Source: Microbacterium galbinum
GTDB lineage: Bacteria > Actinomycetota > Actinomycetes > Actinomycetales > Microbacteriaceae
Direction: 5' to 3'
Assembly: GCF_023091225.1 (NCBI RefSeq)
Contig: NZ_JAHWXM010000001.1
Location: forward strand, 806,001-870,000
Length of the DNA stretch: 64,000 nt
Numbering within the stretch: the first letter of the stretch is position 1; each line of letters begins with the position of its first letter. The translations under genes and the position numbers were made by a program. The notes under the pieces are model-generated. The model was not told the origin of the DNA and made no database searches. It was given only the letters and a program-made list of their open reading frames with translations. Of this stretch, positions 12,826-22,422 are shown in pieces.

Positions 12826-14757
12826 TCAGCGGATGTTGTTGTCGTGCGAACCTGCGGGCAGGGTCGGGATCGACTTCTGCATCTGCACGAGGAACTCGAC
12901 GTTCGACTGCGTCTCCTTGAGCTTTCCGAGCACGACCTCGAGGGCCTGCTGGGTGTCGAGGCCGGCGAGGGCGCGACGGAGCTTCCAGGTGATCTTGACC
13001 TCGTCGGAGGAGAGCAGCATCTCTTCACGGCGGGTGCTCGACGCGTTCACGTCGACGGCCGGGAAGATGCGCTTGTCGGCGAGCGAACGCGACAGGCGCA
13101 GTTCGCTGTTGCCGGTGCCCTTGAACTCCTCGAAGATGACCTCGTCCATCTTGGAGCCGGTCTCGACGAGAGCCGTGGCGAGGATCGTGAGGGATCCGCC
13201 GTTCTCGATGTTGCGCGCGGCGCCGAAGAAGCGCTTGGGCGGGTAGAGCGCCGACGCGTCGACGCCACCGGTGAGCACGCGGCCGGAAGCCGGAGCCGCC
13301 AGGTTGTACGCGCGGCCGAGACGGGTGATCGAGTCGAGCAGCACGACCACGTCGCGACCGAGCTCGACCAGGCGCTTCGCACGCTCGATGGCGAGCTCGG
13401 CGACCGTGGTGTGGTCCTCGGCCGGACGGTCGAACGTCGAGGCGATGACCTCGCCCTTGACCGTGCGCTCCATGTCGGTGACCTCTTCGGGGCGCTCGTC
13501 GACGAGCACGACCATGAGGTGGACCTCGGGGTTGTTCTGCGCGATCGCATTGGCGATCTGCTGCAGGACGATCGTCTTACCGGCCTTCGGCGGCGCGACG
13601 ATGAGGCCGCGCTGGCCCTTGCCGATCGGCGCGACCAGGTCGATGATGCGCTGCGTGAGCTTCTCGGGCGCGGTCTCGAGGCGCAGGCGCTCCTGCGGGT
13701 AGAGCGGCGTGAGCTTGCCGAACTCGACGCGCGTGGCGGCATCGTCGATCGACAGCCCGTTGATCGAGTCGACCTTGACCAGGGCGTTGTACTTCTGGCG
13801 CCCCTGCTGCTCGCCCTCGCGGGGCTGCTTGATCGAGCCGACGACCGCGTCGCCCTTGCGCAGGTTGTACTTCTTGACCTGCCCGAGCGAGACGTAGACG
13901 TCGCTGGGGCCGGCGAGGTAACCGGTCGTGCGGACGAAGGCGTAGTTGTCGAGCACGTCGAGGATGCCGGCGACCGGGATCAGGACGTCGTCCTCACCGA
14001 TCTCGGTGTCGAACTCGTCGGTCTGCGCGTTGCCGCGGCGCTTGTTGCGCTGACGGTTGCGGCCGTTGCCGCCCTGCTCGTCGTCGCCGGCGGGCTGCGC
14101 CTGCTGCTCCTGCGCGGCACCGGTGCCGTTCTGGCCGCGTCCGCGGTTGCGGCTGCGGTTGCGGCTGCGGCCGCGACCGCTCTGCTCGTCTCCGCCGTCG
14201 CCACCCTCACCGGCGTTGTCCGCGGCGGGAGCGTTGTCGGAGGCAGCGGAATCGGCGGCAGGGGCGTCGGCGGCCGAAGCGTCGGACTCCGCCGTCTTCT
14301 TCGGGGCGCGGCGACCGCGTCCCGTGGTCTTGGGGGCCTGCTCGGCGGAAGCATCCGCAGCACCGGCGTCAGCGGGCTTCTCCGTCGACTTCTCGTCGGA
14401 GGCCTGGGCGGGAGCCGCCTTCTCGGCAGCCTTCTCCGCAGCGGGCGTCTCGCCCGCGGACTCCGCGGCGGGGGCCTCGGCATCCGCCTTCTTGGCGCGG
14501 CTGCGGCGCGGCGCCTTGGCCTTCGGAGCGGCCTCGGCGCTGTCGCCTGCGGCATCTGCCTTGGCCGGTGCCGCGTCGGCGGCCGGCGCGGCCTCTGCCG
14601 CCTTCTCGGCCTTCGCGGCGGCGGTCGCCGTCGTCGCACGTCGCGGTGCGCGCTTGCGGGCGGGTGCCGCCTCAGCGGATGCGTCGGTGCCGGCTGCTGC
14701 CGGGGCATCGACGACCGGGGCGGCCTGGTCGTTCTGGGTCTCGGAGAAGTTCTCCAC
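12826..14757 (-). CDS. rho: Transcription termination factor Rho with long disordered N-terminus
   Basis: Hexameric RNA-dependent ATPase that ends transcription. The start chosen is GTG 14755-14757 ([10 protein letters not shown]), because AGGGAG lies five bases upstream. The 643 residues divide into a roughly 250-residue Ala/Glu/Lys-rich, low-complexity region ending in Arg/Gly/Asn repeats ([16 protein letters not shown]), the cold-shock RNA-binding domain (from about 255), and the RecA-like core with Walker A PPKAGKT. The usual N-terminal helical Rho_N segment is not evident. Such Arg-rich insertions are known in actinobacterial Rho and alter RNA preference. Confidence 0.96.
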   Translation of the reverse strand: MENFSETQNDQAAPVVDAPAAAGTDASAEAAPARKRAPRRATTATAAAKAEKAAEAAPAADAAPAKADAAGDSAEAAPKAKAPRRSRAKKADAEAPAAESAGETPAAEKAAEKAAPAQASDEKSTEKPADAGAADASAEQAPKTTGRGRRAPKKTAESDASAADAPAADSAASDNAPAADNAGEGGDGGDEQSGRGRSRNRSRNRGRGQNGTGAAQEQQAQPAGDDEQGGNGRNRQRNKRRGNAQTDEFDTEIGEDDVLIPVAGILDVLDNYAFVRTTGYLAGPSDVYVSLGQVKKYNLRKGDAVVGSIKQPREGEQQGRQKYNALVKVDSINGLSIDDAATRVEFGKLTPLYPQERLRLETAPEKLTQRIIDLVAPIGKGQRGLIVAPPKAGKTIVLQQIANAIAQNNPEVHLMVVLVDERPEEVTDMERTVKGEVIASTFDRPAEDHTTVAELAIERAKRLVELGRDVVVLLDSITRLGRAYNLAAPASGRVLTGGVDASALYPPKRFFGAARNIENGGSLTILATALVETGSKMDEVIFEEFKGTGNSELRLSRSLADKRIFPAVDVNASSTRREEMLLSSDEVKITWKLRRALAGLDTQQALEVVLGKLKETQSNVEFLVQMQKSIPTLPAGSHDNNIR

Positions 14758-14925
14758 GAGTACTCCCTCTATTTCTCGGGGGTAGTGAGCGGTCCACACG
14801 CGCAACGGGTGCTGCGCGCGTTCGCACGGGCTGACGCTCGGCGCCAGCCGGCCTGGGCACTTGTGCCATGAGGTTGGACGTGCGGGTCTTGCAAGAGTTG
14901 CAATGGGGCCAGATTCACGAAGACG
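14758..14925 (-). promoter_or_regulatory. Structured leader region of rho
   Basis: A 168-base gap between thrB and rho rich in possible hairpins: GCGCA...TGCGC around 14801-14820, GGCTG...CAGCC at about 14829-14849, and GGCACTTGTGCC at 14856-14867. It also holds TTGCAAGAGTTGCAA at 14889-14903 (two TTGCAA palindromes three bases apart). No clear terminator for thrB and no consensus promoter is seen. A long leader fits autoregulation of rho, which is known in other bacteria; here it is inferred. Confidence 0.45.
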
Positions 14926-15861
14926 TTACGTGGAGCCCTCCGCTCGATCCCCCACTGTACCACCACGCACATCGACGGCGAGCAGGAGGGATTCCCACGG
15001 AGTGTCGGTCACTCGCCCGGCCAGTTCGACCGCGTCCTGGCGGCTTCCCGGCCCGTCGGCGAGCACCAGCACACTGGGGCCGGCACCGGAGACCACGGCG
15101 GCGAAACCGGCGGCACGCAGGGCTTGCACCAGCCGCTGCGTCTCGGGCATCGCCTCGGCGCGGTAATCCTGGTGCAGCCGATCGGCGGTCGCGTCGAGGA
15201 GGAGCTCGGGGCTCTGCGTCAGCGCCGCGATCAACAGCGCCGAACGCGACACGTTGAACACGGCATCCGCAGTGGACACCTGCGGCGGCTGCAGAGAGCG
15301 CGCCTGCGACGTCGACATCGTGTACGCCGGCACGAGCACGAGGGGCGAGACGCCCCGGTGCACGAGGAGCTTCTTGTGCTGCGCGCCGCGCTCGCTCATC
15401 CAGGCGATCGTCAGGCCGCCGAAGAGGGCGGGCGCGACGTTGTCGGGGTGCCCCTCGAGCTCGGTCGCGAGTCGCAGCAGATCGGAGTCGCCGATCTCGA
15501 CGTCTCCGGCGAGGAGGCCCTTCGCGATCAGGACCCCGGCGACCACGGCCGCGCCGGAGGATCCCAGGCCGCGGCCGTGCGGCACGCCGTTCTCGGCCAC
15601 GATCCGCAGACCCGGCATCGGCCGGCCGGCATCGGCGTAGACGTGCTCGACCGTGCGGACGATCAGGTTCGACGCGTCGCGCGGGATCTCCTCGGCGCCC
15701 GAACCCGACACCTCGATGTCGAGTTCACCCGCCGGGAGCTCGGTGACGACGAGGGAGTCGTAGACGCTGAGTGCGAGGCCGAGGGTGTCGAATCCCGGCC
15801 CGAGGTTCGCGCTCGTGGCGGGAACGCGGACCTCGATCGTGCGCCCTTCCGCCACCGTCAC
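14926..15861 (-). CDS. thrB: Homoserine kinase
   Basis: GHMP kinase phosphorylating homoserine for threonine synthesis. It is 311 residues with the N-terminal PATSANLGPGFDTLGLAL motif and the phosphate loop PHGRGLGSSGAA. GTG start at 15861 overlaps the hom stop (GTGA). In many actinobacteria thrC lies between hom and thrB; here it is missing from the cluster and must be elsewhere if the pathway is complete. Confidence 0.96.
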   Translation of the reverse strand: MTVAEGRTIEVRVPATSANLGPGFDTLGLALSVYDSLVVTELPAGELDIEVSGSGAEEIPRDASNLIVRTVEHVYADAGRPMPGLRIVAENGVPHGRGLGSSGAAVVAGVLIAKGLLAGDVEIGDSDLLRLATELEGHPDNVAPALFGGLTIAWMSERGAQHKKLLVHRGVSPLVLVPAYTMSTSQARSLQPPQVSTADAVFNVSRSALLIAALTQSPELLLDATADRLHQDYRAEAMPETQRLVQALRAAGFAAVVSGAGPSVLVLADGPGSRQDAVELAGRVTDTPWESLLLAVDVRGGTVGDRAEGST

Positions 15862-17162
15862 TCGCCTTCCACGCGCAGCACCGACACGACGCGCTCGACG
15901 ACCGAGCTGTCGGCGAGTCCCGCGACCGCGGCGCTGAGCGACTGCTCGGCTGCCCGGTGCGTGCCGATGATGAGTCGCGCGGTGGGCTCCTCCTCGCCCT
16001 CGACCGTCTGGACGATCGTGGCGACCGAGACGCCCCCGTCGCTCAGGATGCCGGCGACCGTGGCGAGCACACCCGGAGCGTCCGCGACCTCGAGGGTGAC
16101 CTGGTATCGGGTCGTGACGTGCCCGATGGGCACGACCGGCAGGTTCGCCCGCGTCGACTCGCCGACGCCCACGCCGCCGGCGATGTGGCGGCGAGCGGCG
16201 GAGACGACGTCACCGAGCACGGCCGACGCGGTCTGCACTCCACCGGCGCCCGCGCCGTAGAACATCAGGGAACCGGCGGCCTCGGCCTCGACGAACACCG
16301 CGTTGTTGGCGCCGTGCACCGACGCCAGCGGGTGCGAGTGCGGTACCAGTGCCGGGTACACGCGTACCGAGATCGATTCGGTTCCGTCGACGTCGAGGCG
16401 CTCGCACACGGCGAGGAGCTTGATCACGAAGCCCGCGGCACGGGCCTCCTCGATCATCGAGGCGGTGACGGTGGTGATGCCCTCGCGGTAGACCGCGTCG
16501 AGCGGCACGGCGGTGTGGAAAGCCAGGCTCGCGAGGATCGCGGCCTTCTGCGCCGCGTCGTAGCCTTCGACGTCGGCCGTGGGGTCGGCCTCCGCGTATC
16601 CGAGACGCTGCGCGTCGGCGAGCACGTCGGCGAAGTCGGCGCCCTCGGTGTCCATGCGGTCGAGGATGTAGTTCGTCGTGCCGTTCACGATGCCCATGAT
16701 GCGAACGATGCGGTCGCCGGCGAGTGAATCGCGCAGCGGGCGGATGATCGGGATGGCGCCGGCCGCAGCGGCCTCGTAGTGCACCGAGGCACCGACCCGG
16801 TCGGCGGCTACGAAGAGCTCCGGACCGTGCGTGGCGAGGAGCGCCTTGTTGGCCGTGACCACATCGGCGCCGGAGCCGATCGCCTGCAGGATGCTCGTGC
16901 GTGCGGGCTCGATACCGCCCATGAGCTCGATCACGATGTCGGATCCGAGGATCAGCGACTCGGCATCCGTGGTGAAGAGCTCGCGCGGAAGGTCGACGTC
17001 GCGCGGAGCATCGACGTCGCGCACGGCGATGCCGGCGAGCTCCAGCGAGGCGCCCGCACGGTCGGCGAGCTCGTCGCCGTGGCGCAGCAGGAGGTCGGCG
17101 ACCTGGGATCCGACCGCTCCGGCGCCGAGAAGCGCCACTCGAAGTCGTCGGTACTCAGCCAT
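15858..17162 (-). CDS. hom: Homoserine dehydrogenase
   Basis: NAD(P)-dependent reduction of aspartate semialdehyde to homoserine, the branch to Thr and Met. It is 434 residues: Rossmann motif LLGAGAVGSQVADLL near the N-terminus, a catalytic domain with the signature around GIVNGTTNYIL, and a C-terminal ACT domain (TLEVADAPGVLATVAGIL) for threonine feedback. ATG at 17162 with GAAGGAG six bases upstream. It lies 21 bases after lysA. Confidence 0.96.
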   Translation of the reverse strand: MAEYRRLRVALLGAGAVGSQVADLLLRHGDELADRAGASLELAGIAVRDVDAPRDVDLPRELFTTDAESLILGSDIVIELMGGIEPARTSILQAIGSGADVVTANKALLATHGPELFVAADRVGASVHYEAAAAGAIPIIRPLRDSLAGDRIVRIMGIVNGTTNYILDRMDTEGADFADVLADAQRLGYAEADPTADVEGYDAAQKAAILASLAFHTAVPLDAVYREGITTVTASMIEEARAAGFVIKLLAVCERLDVDGTESISVRVYPALVPHSHPLASVHGANNAVFVEAEAAGSLMFYGAGAGGVQTASAVLGDVVSAARRHIAGGVGVGESTRANLPVVPIGHVTTRYQVTLEVADAPGVLATVAGILSDGGVSVATIVQTVEGEEEPTARLIIGTHRAAEQSLSAAVAGLADSSVVERVVSVLRVEGE

Positions 17163-17183
17163 TGTTGCTCCTTCGGAGGTGGG

Positions 17184-18602
17184 TCATTTCTCTCCCTCGG
17201 GGGCGTTCGCCCCGTCGATGCCCGCGTCACGGGAGAGGAGATCGTCGATGGTCTCACCGCGGACGATGACCCTCGAGCGACCGTCGCGCACGGCGACGAC
17301 CGGCGGACGCGGAACATGGTTGTAGTTGCTCGACAGCGAGACGCAGTACGCGCCCGTCGTCGGCACGGCGAGCAGGTCGCCCGGTACCAGATCGGAGGGC
17401 AGGTACTCGTGATCGACGACGATGTCGCCGGATTCGCAGTGCTTGCCGACCACGCGACTCAGCTGCGGGGCGCCGATCCCCACGCGCGAGGCGATGCGCG
17501 CGGAGTACTGCGCCCCGTAGAGCGCCGGACGAGCGTTGTCGCTCATCCCGCCGTCCACGCTGATGTAGCGCCGGACGGCACCGGAGTCGATGGTGACGTC
17601 CTTGGTCGTGCCGACCTCGTAGAGCGTGACGCCCGCCGTTCCGACGATCGCGCGACCGGGCTCGAACGAGAGCGCGGGCACGGCGATGCCGCGCGCGGCG
17701 CAGCCCTCGGCGACGGCGGACACGATCTCACCGGCGAGGACGTCGATCGGAGTGGGGTCGTCGCTGCGGACGTAGGCGATGCCGAAGCCGCCTCCCAGGT
17801 TCATCTGCGGGACCGCACCGCCCTCGAGCAGCGCCGCGTGCAGCTCGAGCACGCGCGAGGCGGACTCGCGGAACCCGGCGACGCCGAAGATCTGCGACCC
17901 GATGTGGCAGTGCAGACCCACGAAGTCGAGCCCGGGGATCTCTCGGATGCGAGCAACGGCGACCTCGGCATCCTCGAGCGGGAATCCGAACTTCTGGTCT
18001 TCGTGCGCGGTGGCGAGGAAGTCGTGGGTCTCGGCGTGCACGCCGCTGATCACGCGCACGAGCACACGCTGCACCGCGTCCACGCGGGCGGTGATCGCCG
18101 CGAGTCGTTCGATCTCGATCGCGCTGTCGACGATGATGCTGCCCACGCCGACCTCGACCGCTCGTTCGAGCTCGCGCGTCGACTTGTTGTTGCCGTGGAA
18201 GCCGATGGATGCCGGGGCGACTCCCGCGGCCAGCGCCACCTCGAGCTCTCCCCCGGTGCACACGTCGACGCGGAGTCCCTCGTCGACCACCCAGCGTGCG
18301 ACGGTGGCGCTGAGGAACGCCTTGCCGGCGTAGTACACCTGCGCGATCGTGCCGTGCTCCGACGCCGCCTGGTCGAAGGCCCGGCGGAACTCCCGTGCGC
18401 GCTGACGCACCTCGTCCTCGTCGAGCACCAGAAGGGGGGTGCCGTAGGTGCGGGCGAGGGTCGCGGCATCCACCCCGGCGAGGGTCAGGACGCCGTCGGC
18501 GTCTCGGGCGGCGCGCGCGGGCCAGACACCGGCCGCGAGATCATTCGCGTCATCGGGAACGGCGAGCCACTCGGGCGCGAGCGAATCGGCAGCGGGAAGC
18601 AA
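17184..18602 (-). CDS. lysA: Diaminopimelate decarboxylase
   Basis: PLP fold-III enzyme forming lysine from meso-DAP. It is 472 residues, with the PLP lysine K94 in YYAGKAFLSA, the substrate motif HCHIGSQ, and CESGDIV carrying the second-site cysteine. The start assigned is TTG at 18600-18602, the only usual start codon in frame after the upstream TAG; no clear ribosome-binding site precedes it, so the start is uncertain. It is the first gene of lysA-hom-thrB. Confidence 0.94.
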   Translation of the reverse strand: MLPAADSLAPEWLAVPDDANDLAAGVWPARAARDADGVLTLAGVDAATLARTYGTPLLVLDEDEVRQRAREFRRAFDQAASEHGTIAQVYYAGKAFLSATVARWVVDEGLRVDVCTGGELEVALAAGVAPASIGFHGNNKSTRELERAVEVGVGSIIVDSAIEIERLAAITARVDAVQRVLVRVISGVHAETHDFLATAHEDQKFGFPLEDAEVAVARIREIPGLDFVGLHCHIGSQIFGVAGFRESASRVLELHAALLEGGAVPQMNLGGGFGIAYVRSDDPTPIDVLAGEIVSAVAEGCAARGIAVPALSFEPGRAIVGTAGVTLYEVGTTKDVTIDSGAVRRYISVDGGMSDNARPALYGAQYSARIASRVGIGAPQLSRVVGKHCESGDIVVDHEYLPSDLVPGDLLAVPTTGAYCVSLSSNYNHVPRPPVVAVRDGRSRVIVRGETIDDLLSRDAGIDGANAPEGEK

Positions 18603-18752
18603 GGAACACCAATCGTGGAGCGGGACTCGGGCGGGAAGCGCACGACGAGACTGACCCCGATTCTAGGGCACGGCGCATGCCGCCCTAGCCATGGTGACGC
18701 CCGTCCCGCAACCCCTGTGACGGCGGCCGGCGCTCACTCGTAGGGTGAGAAC

Positions 18753-19787
18753 GTGGAAGCCCCGTCGACGACCGAAGCCCCTGCCCGCCCCGGGCCGATT
18801 CCGCGTGCCATCGCAGCCGTGACGCGCTGGGCGCTCCAGCGCAAGCCCGTGCGGGCCTTCCTCCTCTACAGCGAGCGCCGCGGCCCGATGCTCGCCGACA
18901 GCGTCACCTACCGCGCCCTGTTCAGCGTGTTCGCCGGTGTGCTCCTGGGATTCTCCATCGCCGCACTGTGGCTCGCCGGGAACCCGCAGGCCTGGAACGC
19001 GATCATCGACGCCGTGCAATCCGTCGTGCCCGGCCTGATCGGCGAGGACGGAGTCATCGATCCGGCCGATCTCCGCGAACCGATCTCGTTCTCGCTGGCG
19101 GGCGCGGTGTCGGCGATCGCCCTGATCGGCGCCGCCCTGGGTGCCGTGGGGTCGCTCCGCACCGCCGTTCGTGTGATCTCGGGCACCGCGCAGAGCGACG
19201 TCCTGTTCATCTGGGTGATCCTGCGCAACCTCGCCCTGGCGATCGGCATCGGGGCGGCGTTCATCGCGGCGGCATTCCTCTCCATCGTCGGACGGATCGG
19301 CGTCGGTTGGGTGAGCGATCTGCTCGGGATCCCCACCGACTCCGCGCTGGCGACCTGGGGCGTGCGGATCCTCTCGCTGATGATCGTCTTCGCACTGAAC
19401 ACCGCTCTGCTCATCGCCGTGTTCCTCGTGCTCTCCGGGGTCCGCCCGTCGGCGCGGTCCCTCTGGAGCGGTGCCCTTCTCGGCGCCGTCGGCCTCCTGG
19501 TGCTCCAGGAGCTCTCCTCGCTCTTCGTCGGCGGCGCGACCAGCAATCCTCTGCTCGCCTCGTTCGCGTCGTTGCTCGCCCTCCTGATCTGGCTCAACCT
19601 GTCGGCGCAGGTCATGCTCATCTCGTGCGCCTACATCGTCACGGGCGAGGAGGAGCGGCAGAACCGGGTGCGCGCTCGTTTCGGCGCGACCACTTTCCCG
19701 CAGCGTCGCGTGCAGCGGGCGGAGATCGATCTGAAGATCGCGACCGACGAACTGCGCGCCGCTCAGGAAGCCGCCCGCGACGCCTGA
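18753..19787 (+). CDS. YihY/BrkB-family membrane protein
   Basis: Polytopic inner-membrane protein of 344 residues with about six helices, beginning after a 30-residue cytoplasmic segment. Family features include the RRGPMLADSVTYRALFSVFAG region and the terminal helix LLALLIWLNLSAQVMLISCA. Often mis-named ribonuclease BN; the true function is unknown, with roles in envelope integrity or transport proposed. GTG start at 18753 with TAGGGT exactly six bases upstream (leaderless). It is inserted between lysA and argS relative to mycobacteria. Confidence 0.9.
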   Translation: MEAPSTTEAPARPGPIPRAIAAVTRWALQRKPVRAFLLYSERRGPMLADSVTYRALFSVFAGVLLGFSIAALWLAGNPQAWNAIIDAVQSVVPGLIGEDGVIDPADLREPISFSLAGAVSAIALIGAALGAVGSLRTAVRVISGTAQSDVLFIWVILRNLALAIGIGAAFIAAAFLSIVGRIGVGWVSDLLGIPTDSALATWGVRILSLMIVFALNTALLIAVFLVLSGVRPSARSLWSGALLGAVGLLVLQELSSLFVGGATSNPLLASFASLLALLIWLNLSAQVMLISCAYIVTGEEERQNRVRARFGATTFPQRRVQRAEIDLKIATDELRAAQEAARDA

Positions 19788-19788
19788 C

Positions 19789-20649
19789 TCATCCGGCCGG
19801 GCAGGTGCCCTTCTCGAGCAGGCTCTCGTCGGTGACGATGGCTCCGTCGACGTCGATGTCGATCACGGCCACGGATCCGTCGATCTCCAGCCCGGTGAGC
19901 GTGAGGCCCGCCGGGAGCTGATCGGCGATGCAGATCCGCTGCGGCTGGGTGAGATCCGCGCCGATGGACCCCAGGTTCGACCCGACCTGCGAGGCGTCGA
20001 TCTCGATTCCGCCGACGCTCAACGACACCGGCGTGAGTTCGAGGTCGCCCTCGAACGCTCCGGGCGTGAGGGTGAGCGAGATCGGGACGGCGAGGCCCAG
20101 AACGGTGATCGACCCGCTGACGGTGGCGTTCGGTTCGTCGAGAGCGACCGTGTCGACCGGCAGGTCGGTGGTCGCCAGCAGCGAGGTGAACTGATCCTCG
20201 TCGATGCGGATCGTGCCCGATGCGCCCGCGAGATCGCCGCCGCGCAGCGGCACCCCCGTCGCGGTCACGTCGACCGCACCGGTGATCCCCTCGAGGGTGA
20301 CCGCGTCGGTCGACAAGTGCAGGCTGCCGAGACGTCCGCCGATCAGCTGCGGCAGCAGGAGGCCGTCGGCGTCGACGTCGAGCTGCTGATCGGCGGGGAG
20401 GTCGAGCTGGTCGATGACGAGCGAGCGCACGACTCCCGGAAGGATCGCCCGCGCGACGAACTCCGCCGCGACCACGAGCCCCGCGAGCACGACGACGACG
20501 ATGAGCACCACCCACGGCCAGCGTCGGCGACGACGCTGCGGAGCGCTCGCGACACCGTCGTCGGTCCCGGTCCCGGCGCCCGGGAGGACGAGCGTCGGAT
20601 GCTCGGCATCCGGCTCCGGGTACGGCAGCGTGCGGTTGTCTTCGCTCAT
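19789..20649 (-). CDS. LmeA-like phospholipid-binding protein (DUF2993)
   Basis: Membrane-anchored extracytoplasmic protein of 286 residues. It has a Pro/Asp-rich cytoplasmic N-terminus, an arginine cluster, one helix at about 45-66 (WPWVVLIVVVVLAGLVVAAEF), then a beta-rich domain typical of DUF2993. In mycobacteria the family member LmeA binds phospholipid and supports mannan elongation in the periplasm; the role here is inferred. ATG at 20649 with CAGGAT six bases before it. It converges on the YihY gene with one base between the stops. Confidence 0.75.
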   Translation of the reverse strand: MSEDNRTLPYPEPDAEHPTLVLPGAGTGTDDGVASAPQRRRRRWPWVVLIVVVVLAGLVVAAEFVARAILPGVVRSLVIDQLDLPADQQLDVDADGLLLPQLIGGRLGSLHLSTDAVTLEGITGAVDVTATGVPLRGGDLAGASGTIRIDEDQFTSLLATTDLPVDTVALDEPNATVSGSITVLGLAVPISLTLTPGAFEGDLELTPVSLSVGGIEIDASQVGSNLGSIGADLTQPQRICIADQLPAGLTLTGLEIDGSVAVIDIDVDGAIVTDESLLEKGTCPAG

Positions 20650-20687
20650 GGGGTCATCCTGCCCTACCTCGGTCGTGCGGACGGGGG

Positions 20688-22352
20688 TTACATGCGCTCC
20701 GGTGCGGAGACGCCCAGGAGGTCGAGCCCGTTGCGGAAGACCTGTCCGGCGGCGTCGTTGAGCCACAGACGCGTGCGGTGCACGCTCTCGATCGGGTCGT
20801 CGCCCTGCGGGATCACGCGGCAGTTGTCGTACCAGCGGTGATAGAGGCCCGCGAGCTCCTCGAGGTAGCGGGCGACGCGGTGCGGCTCGCGCACCTCGGC
20901 GGCGAACGCCACGATGCGCGGGAACTCCTGGAGTGCGCCGAGCAGCGCCGCCTCGGACTCGTGCGTCAGCGTCTCGGGGGCGAACTCGGAGCGGTCGACG
21001 CCCGAATCGTTCGCGTTGCGGCTGACATTGTGCGTGCGGGCGTGCGCGTACTGCACGTAGAAGACGGGGTTGTCGTTCGTGCGCTTCTGCAGCAGCTCGG
21101 GGTCGAGATCGAGCGGCGAGTCCGCGGGCGAGCGCTCGAGCGAATACCGCAGGGCGTCGGCGCCGAGCCACTCGAGCAGGTCGTCCATCTCGATGATGTT
21201 GCCGGCGCGCTTGCTGAGGCGGGCGCCGTTGATCGACACCATCTGCCCGATGAGCACCTGTACGTTGCGCTCCGGATCCTCGCCCGCCGCACCGGCGACC
21301 GCCTTGAGGCGGTGCACGTACCCGTGGTGGTCGGCGCCGAGGAGGTAGATCTTGTTCTCGAATCCGCGGTCGCCCTTGTTGAGGTAGTACGCGGCATCCG
21401 CGGCGAAGTAGGTGTATTCGCCGTTCGAGCGGCGGATCACCCGATCCTTGTCGTCGCCGAAGTCGGTGGTGCGCACCCAGACGGCGCCGTCCTCGTCGAA
21501 GACGTGGCCCTGCTCGCGCAGGCGCTCGACCGCCTGGTCGATCAGGCTCGTGCCCGACGCGTCCTTGGCGTGCAGGGTGCGCTCCGAGAACCACACGTCG
21601 AACGGCACGTTGAAGCGGTCGAGCGAGCTCTTGATCTCGGCGAGCTGGTACTCGTATCCGAGGTCGCCGGCGACCGCGAGCTGCTCCTCGTCGGAGAGGT
21701 CGAGCAGATCCGGGCGCGCCTCGAGGATGCGACCGGCGAGCGCCGTGATGTACTCCCCCGGGTATCCGCCCTCGGGGGTCGGCTCGCCCTTCGCGGCGGC
21801 GACCAGCGACGATGCGAAGCGGTCCATCTGCGCGCCGGCGTCATTGATGTAGTACTCCCGCACGGCGTGCGCGCCGCTGGCGAGGAGCAGCCGGACGATC
21901 GCATCACCGAGCGCCGCCCAGCGCGTGTGGGCGATGTGCAACGGTCCGGTCGGGTTCGCCGAGACGAACTCGACGTTCACGCTCACGCCCTGCTGCGAGG
22001 TGTTCGTGCCGTAGGCGACGCCCGCGTCGACGATCGTCTTCGCCAGCGCGCCCGCTGCAGCGGCCTCGAGACGGATGTTGATGAATCCGGGGCCCGCGAC
22101 CTCGGCGGTGGCGATACCGTCGACCGCGACCAGACCGTCGGCGATCTGCTGCGCGAGTTCGCGCGGGTTCGTGCCGAACGGCTTGGCGAGGCGCATCGCG
22201 ATGTTCGAGGCCCAGTCGCCGTGGTCGCGGTTGCGCGGACGCTCCAGGACGATGTCGGATGCCGAGAGCCCGAGGGGCTCGCCGGGGCGTCGCTCGTCCG
22301 CGATCGGAGCGAGGACTGCGAGGAGGGCTTCGGCGAGCGTTTCAGGATTCAT
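20688..22352 (-). CDS. argS: Arginyl-tRNA synthetase
   Basis: Class I synthetase charging tRNA-Arg. It is 554 residues: N-terminal Add-1 domain, the HIGH-type motif HIAH at 139-142 (GPLHIAHTRW), LSKRAGN in the place of KMSKS, and the C-terminal anticodon-binding DALR domain starting near 430. ATG at 22352. It stands near the tRNA-Arg(CCG) gene at 23246, probably by chance. Confidence 0.97.
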   Translation of the reverse strand: MNPETLAEALLAVLAPIADERRPGEPLGLSASDIVLERPRNRDHGDWASNIAMRLAKPFGTNPRELAQQIADGLVAVDGIATAEVAGPGFINIRLEAAAAGALAKTIVDAGVAYGTNTSQQGVSVNVEFVSANPTGPLHIAHTRWAALGDAIVRLLLASGAHAVREYYINDAGAQMDRFASSLVAAAKGEPTPEGGYPGEYITALAGRILEARPDLLDLSDEEQLAVAGDLGYEYQLAEIKSSLDRFNVPFDVWFSERTLHAKDASGTSLIDQAVERLREQGHVFDEDGAVWVRTTDFGDDKDRVIRRSNGEYTYFAADAAYYLNKGDRGFENKIYLLGADHHGYVHRLKAVAGAAGEDPERNVQVLIGQMVSINGARLSKRAGNIIEMDDLLEWLGADALRYSLERSPADSPLDLDPELLQKRTNDNPVFYVQYAHARTHNVSRNANDSGVDRSEFAPETLTHESEAALLGALQEFPRIVAFAAEVREPHRVARYLEELAGLYHRWYDNCRVIPQGDDPIESVHRTRLWLNDAAGQVFRNGLDLLGVSAPERM

Positions 22353-22422
22353 AGACCACCAAGTTTACGGCTCGGGACGGTGTCGAATTTGCGCAGACCG
22401 ATCTGTGACTTACCCTCATGCC

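Noticed and set aside
12652..14871. Plus-strand reading frame of 739 codons opposite rho
   Set aside because: Low-complexity translation mirroring the repetitive rho 5' region; no start signal and no homology pattern.
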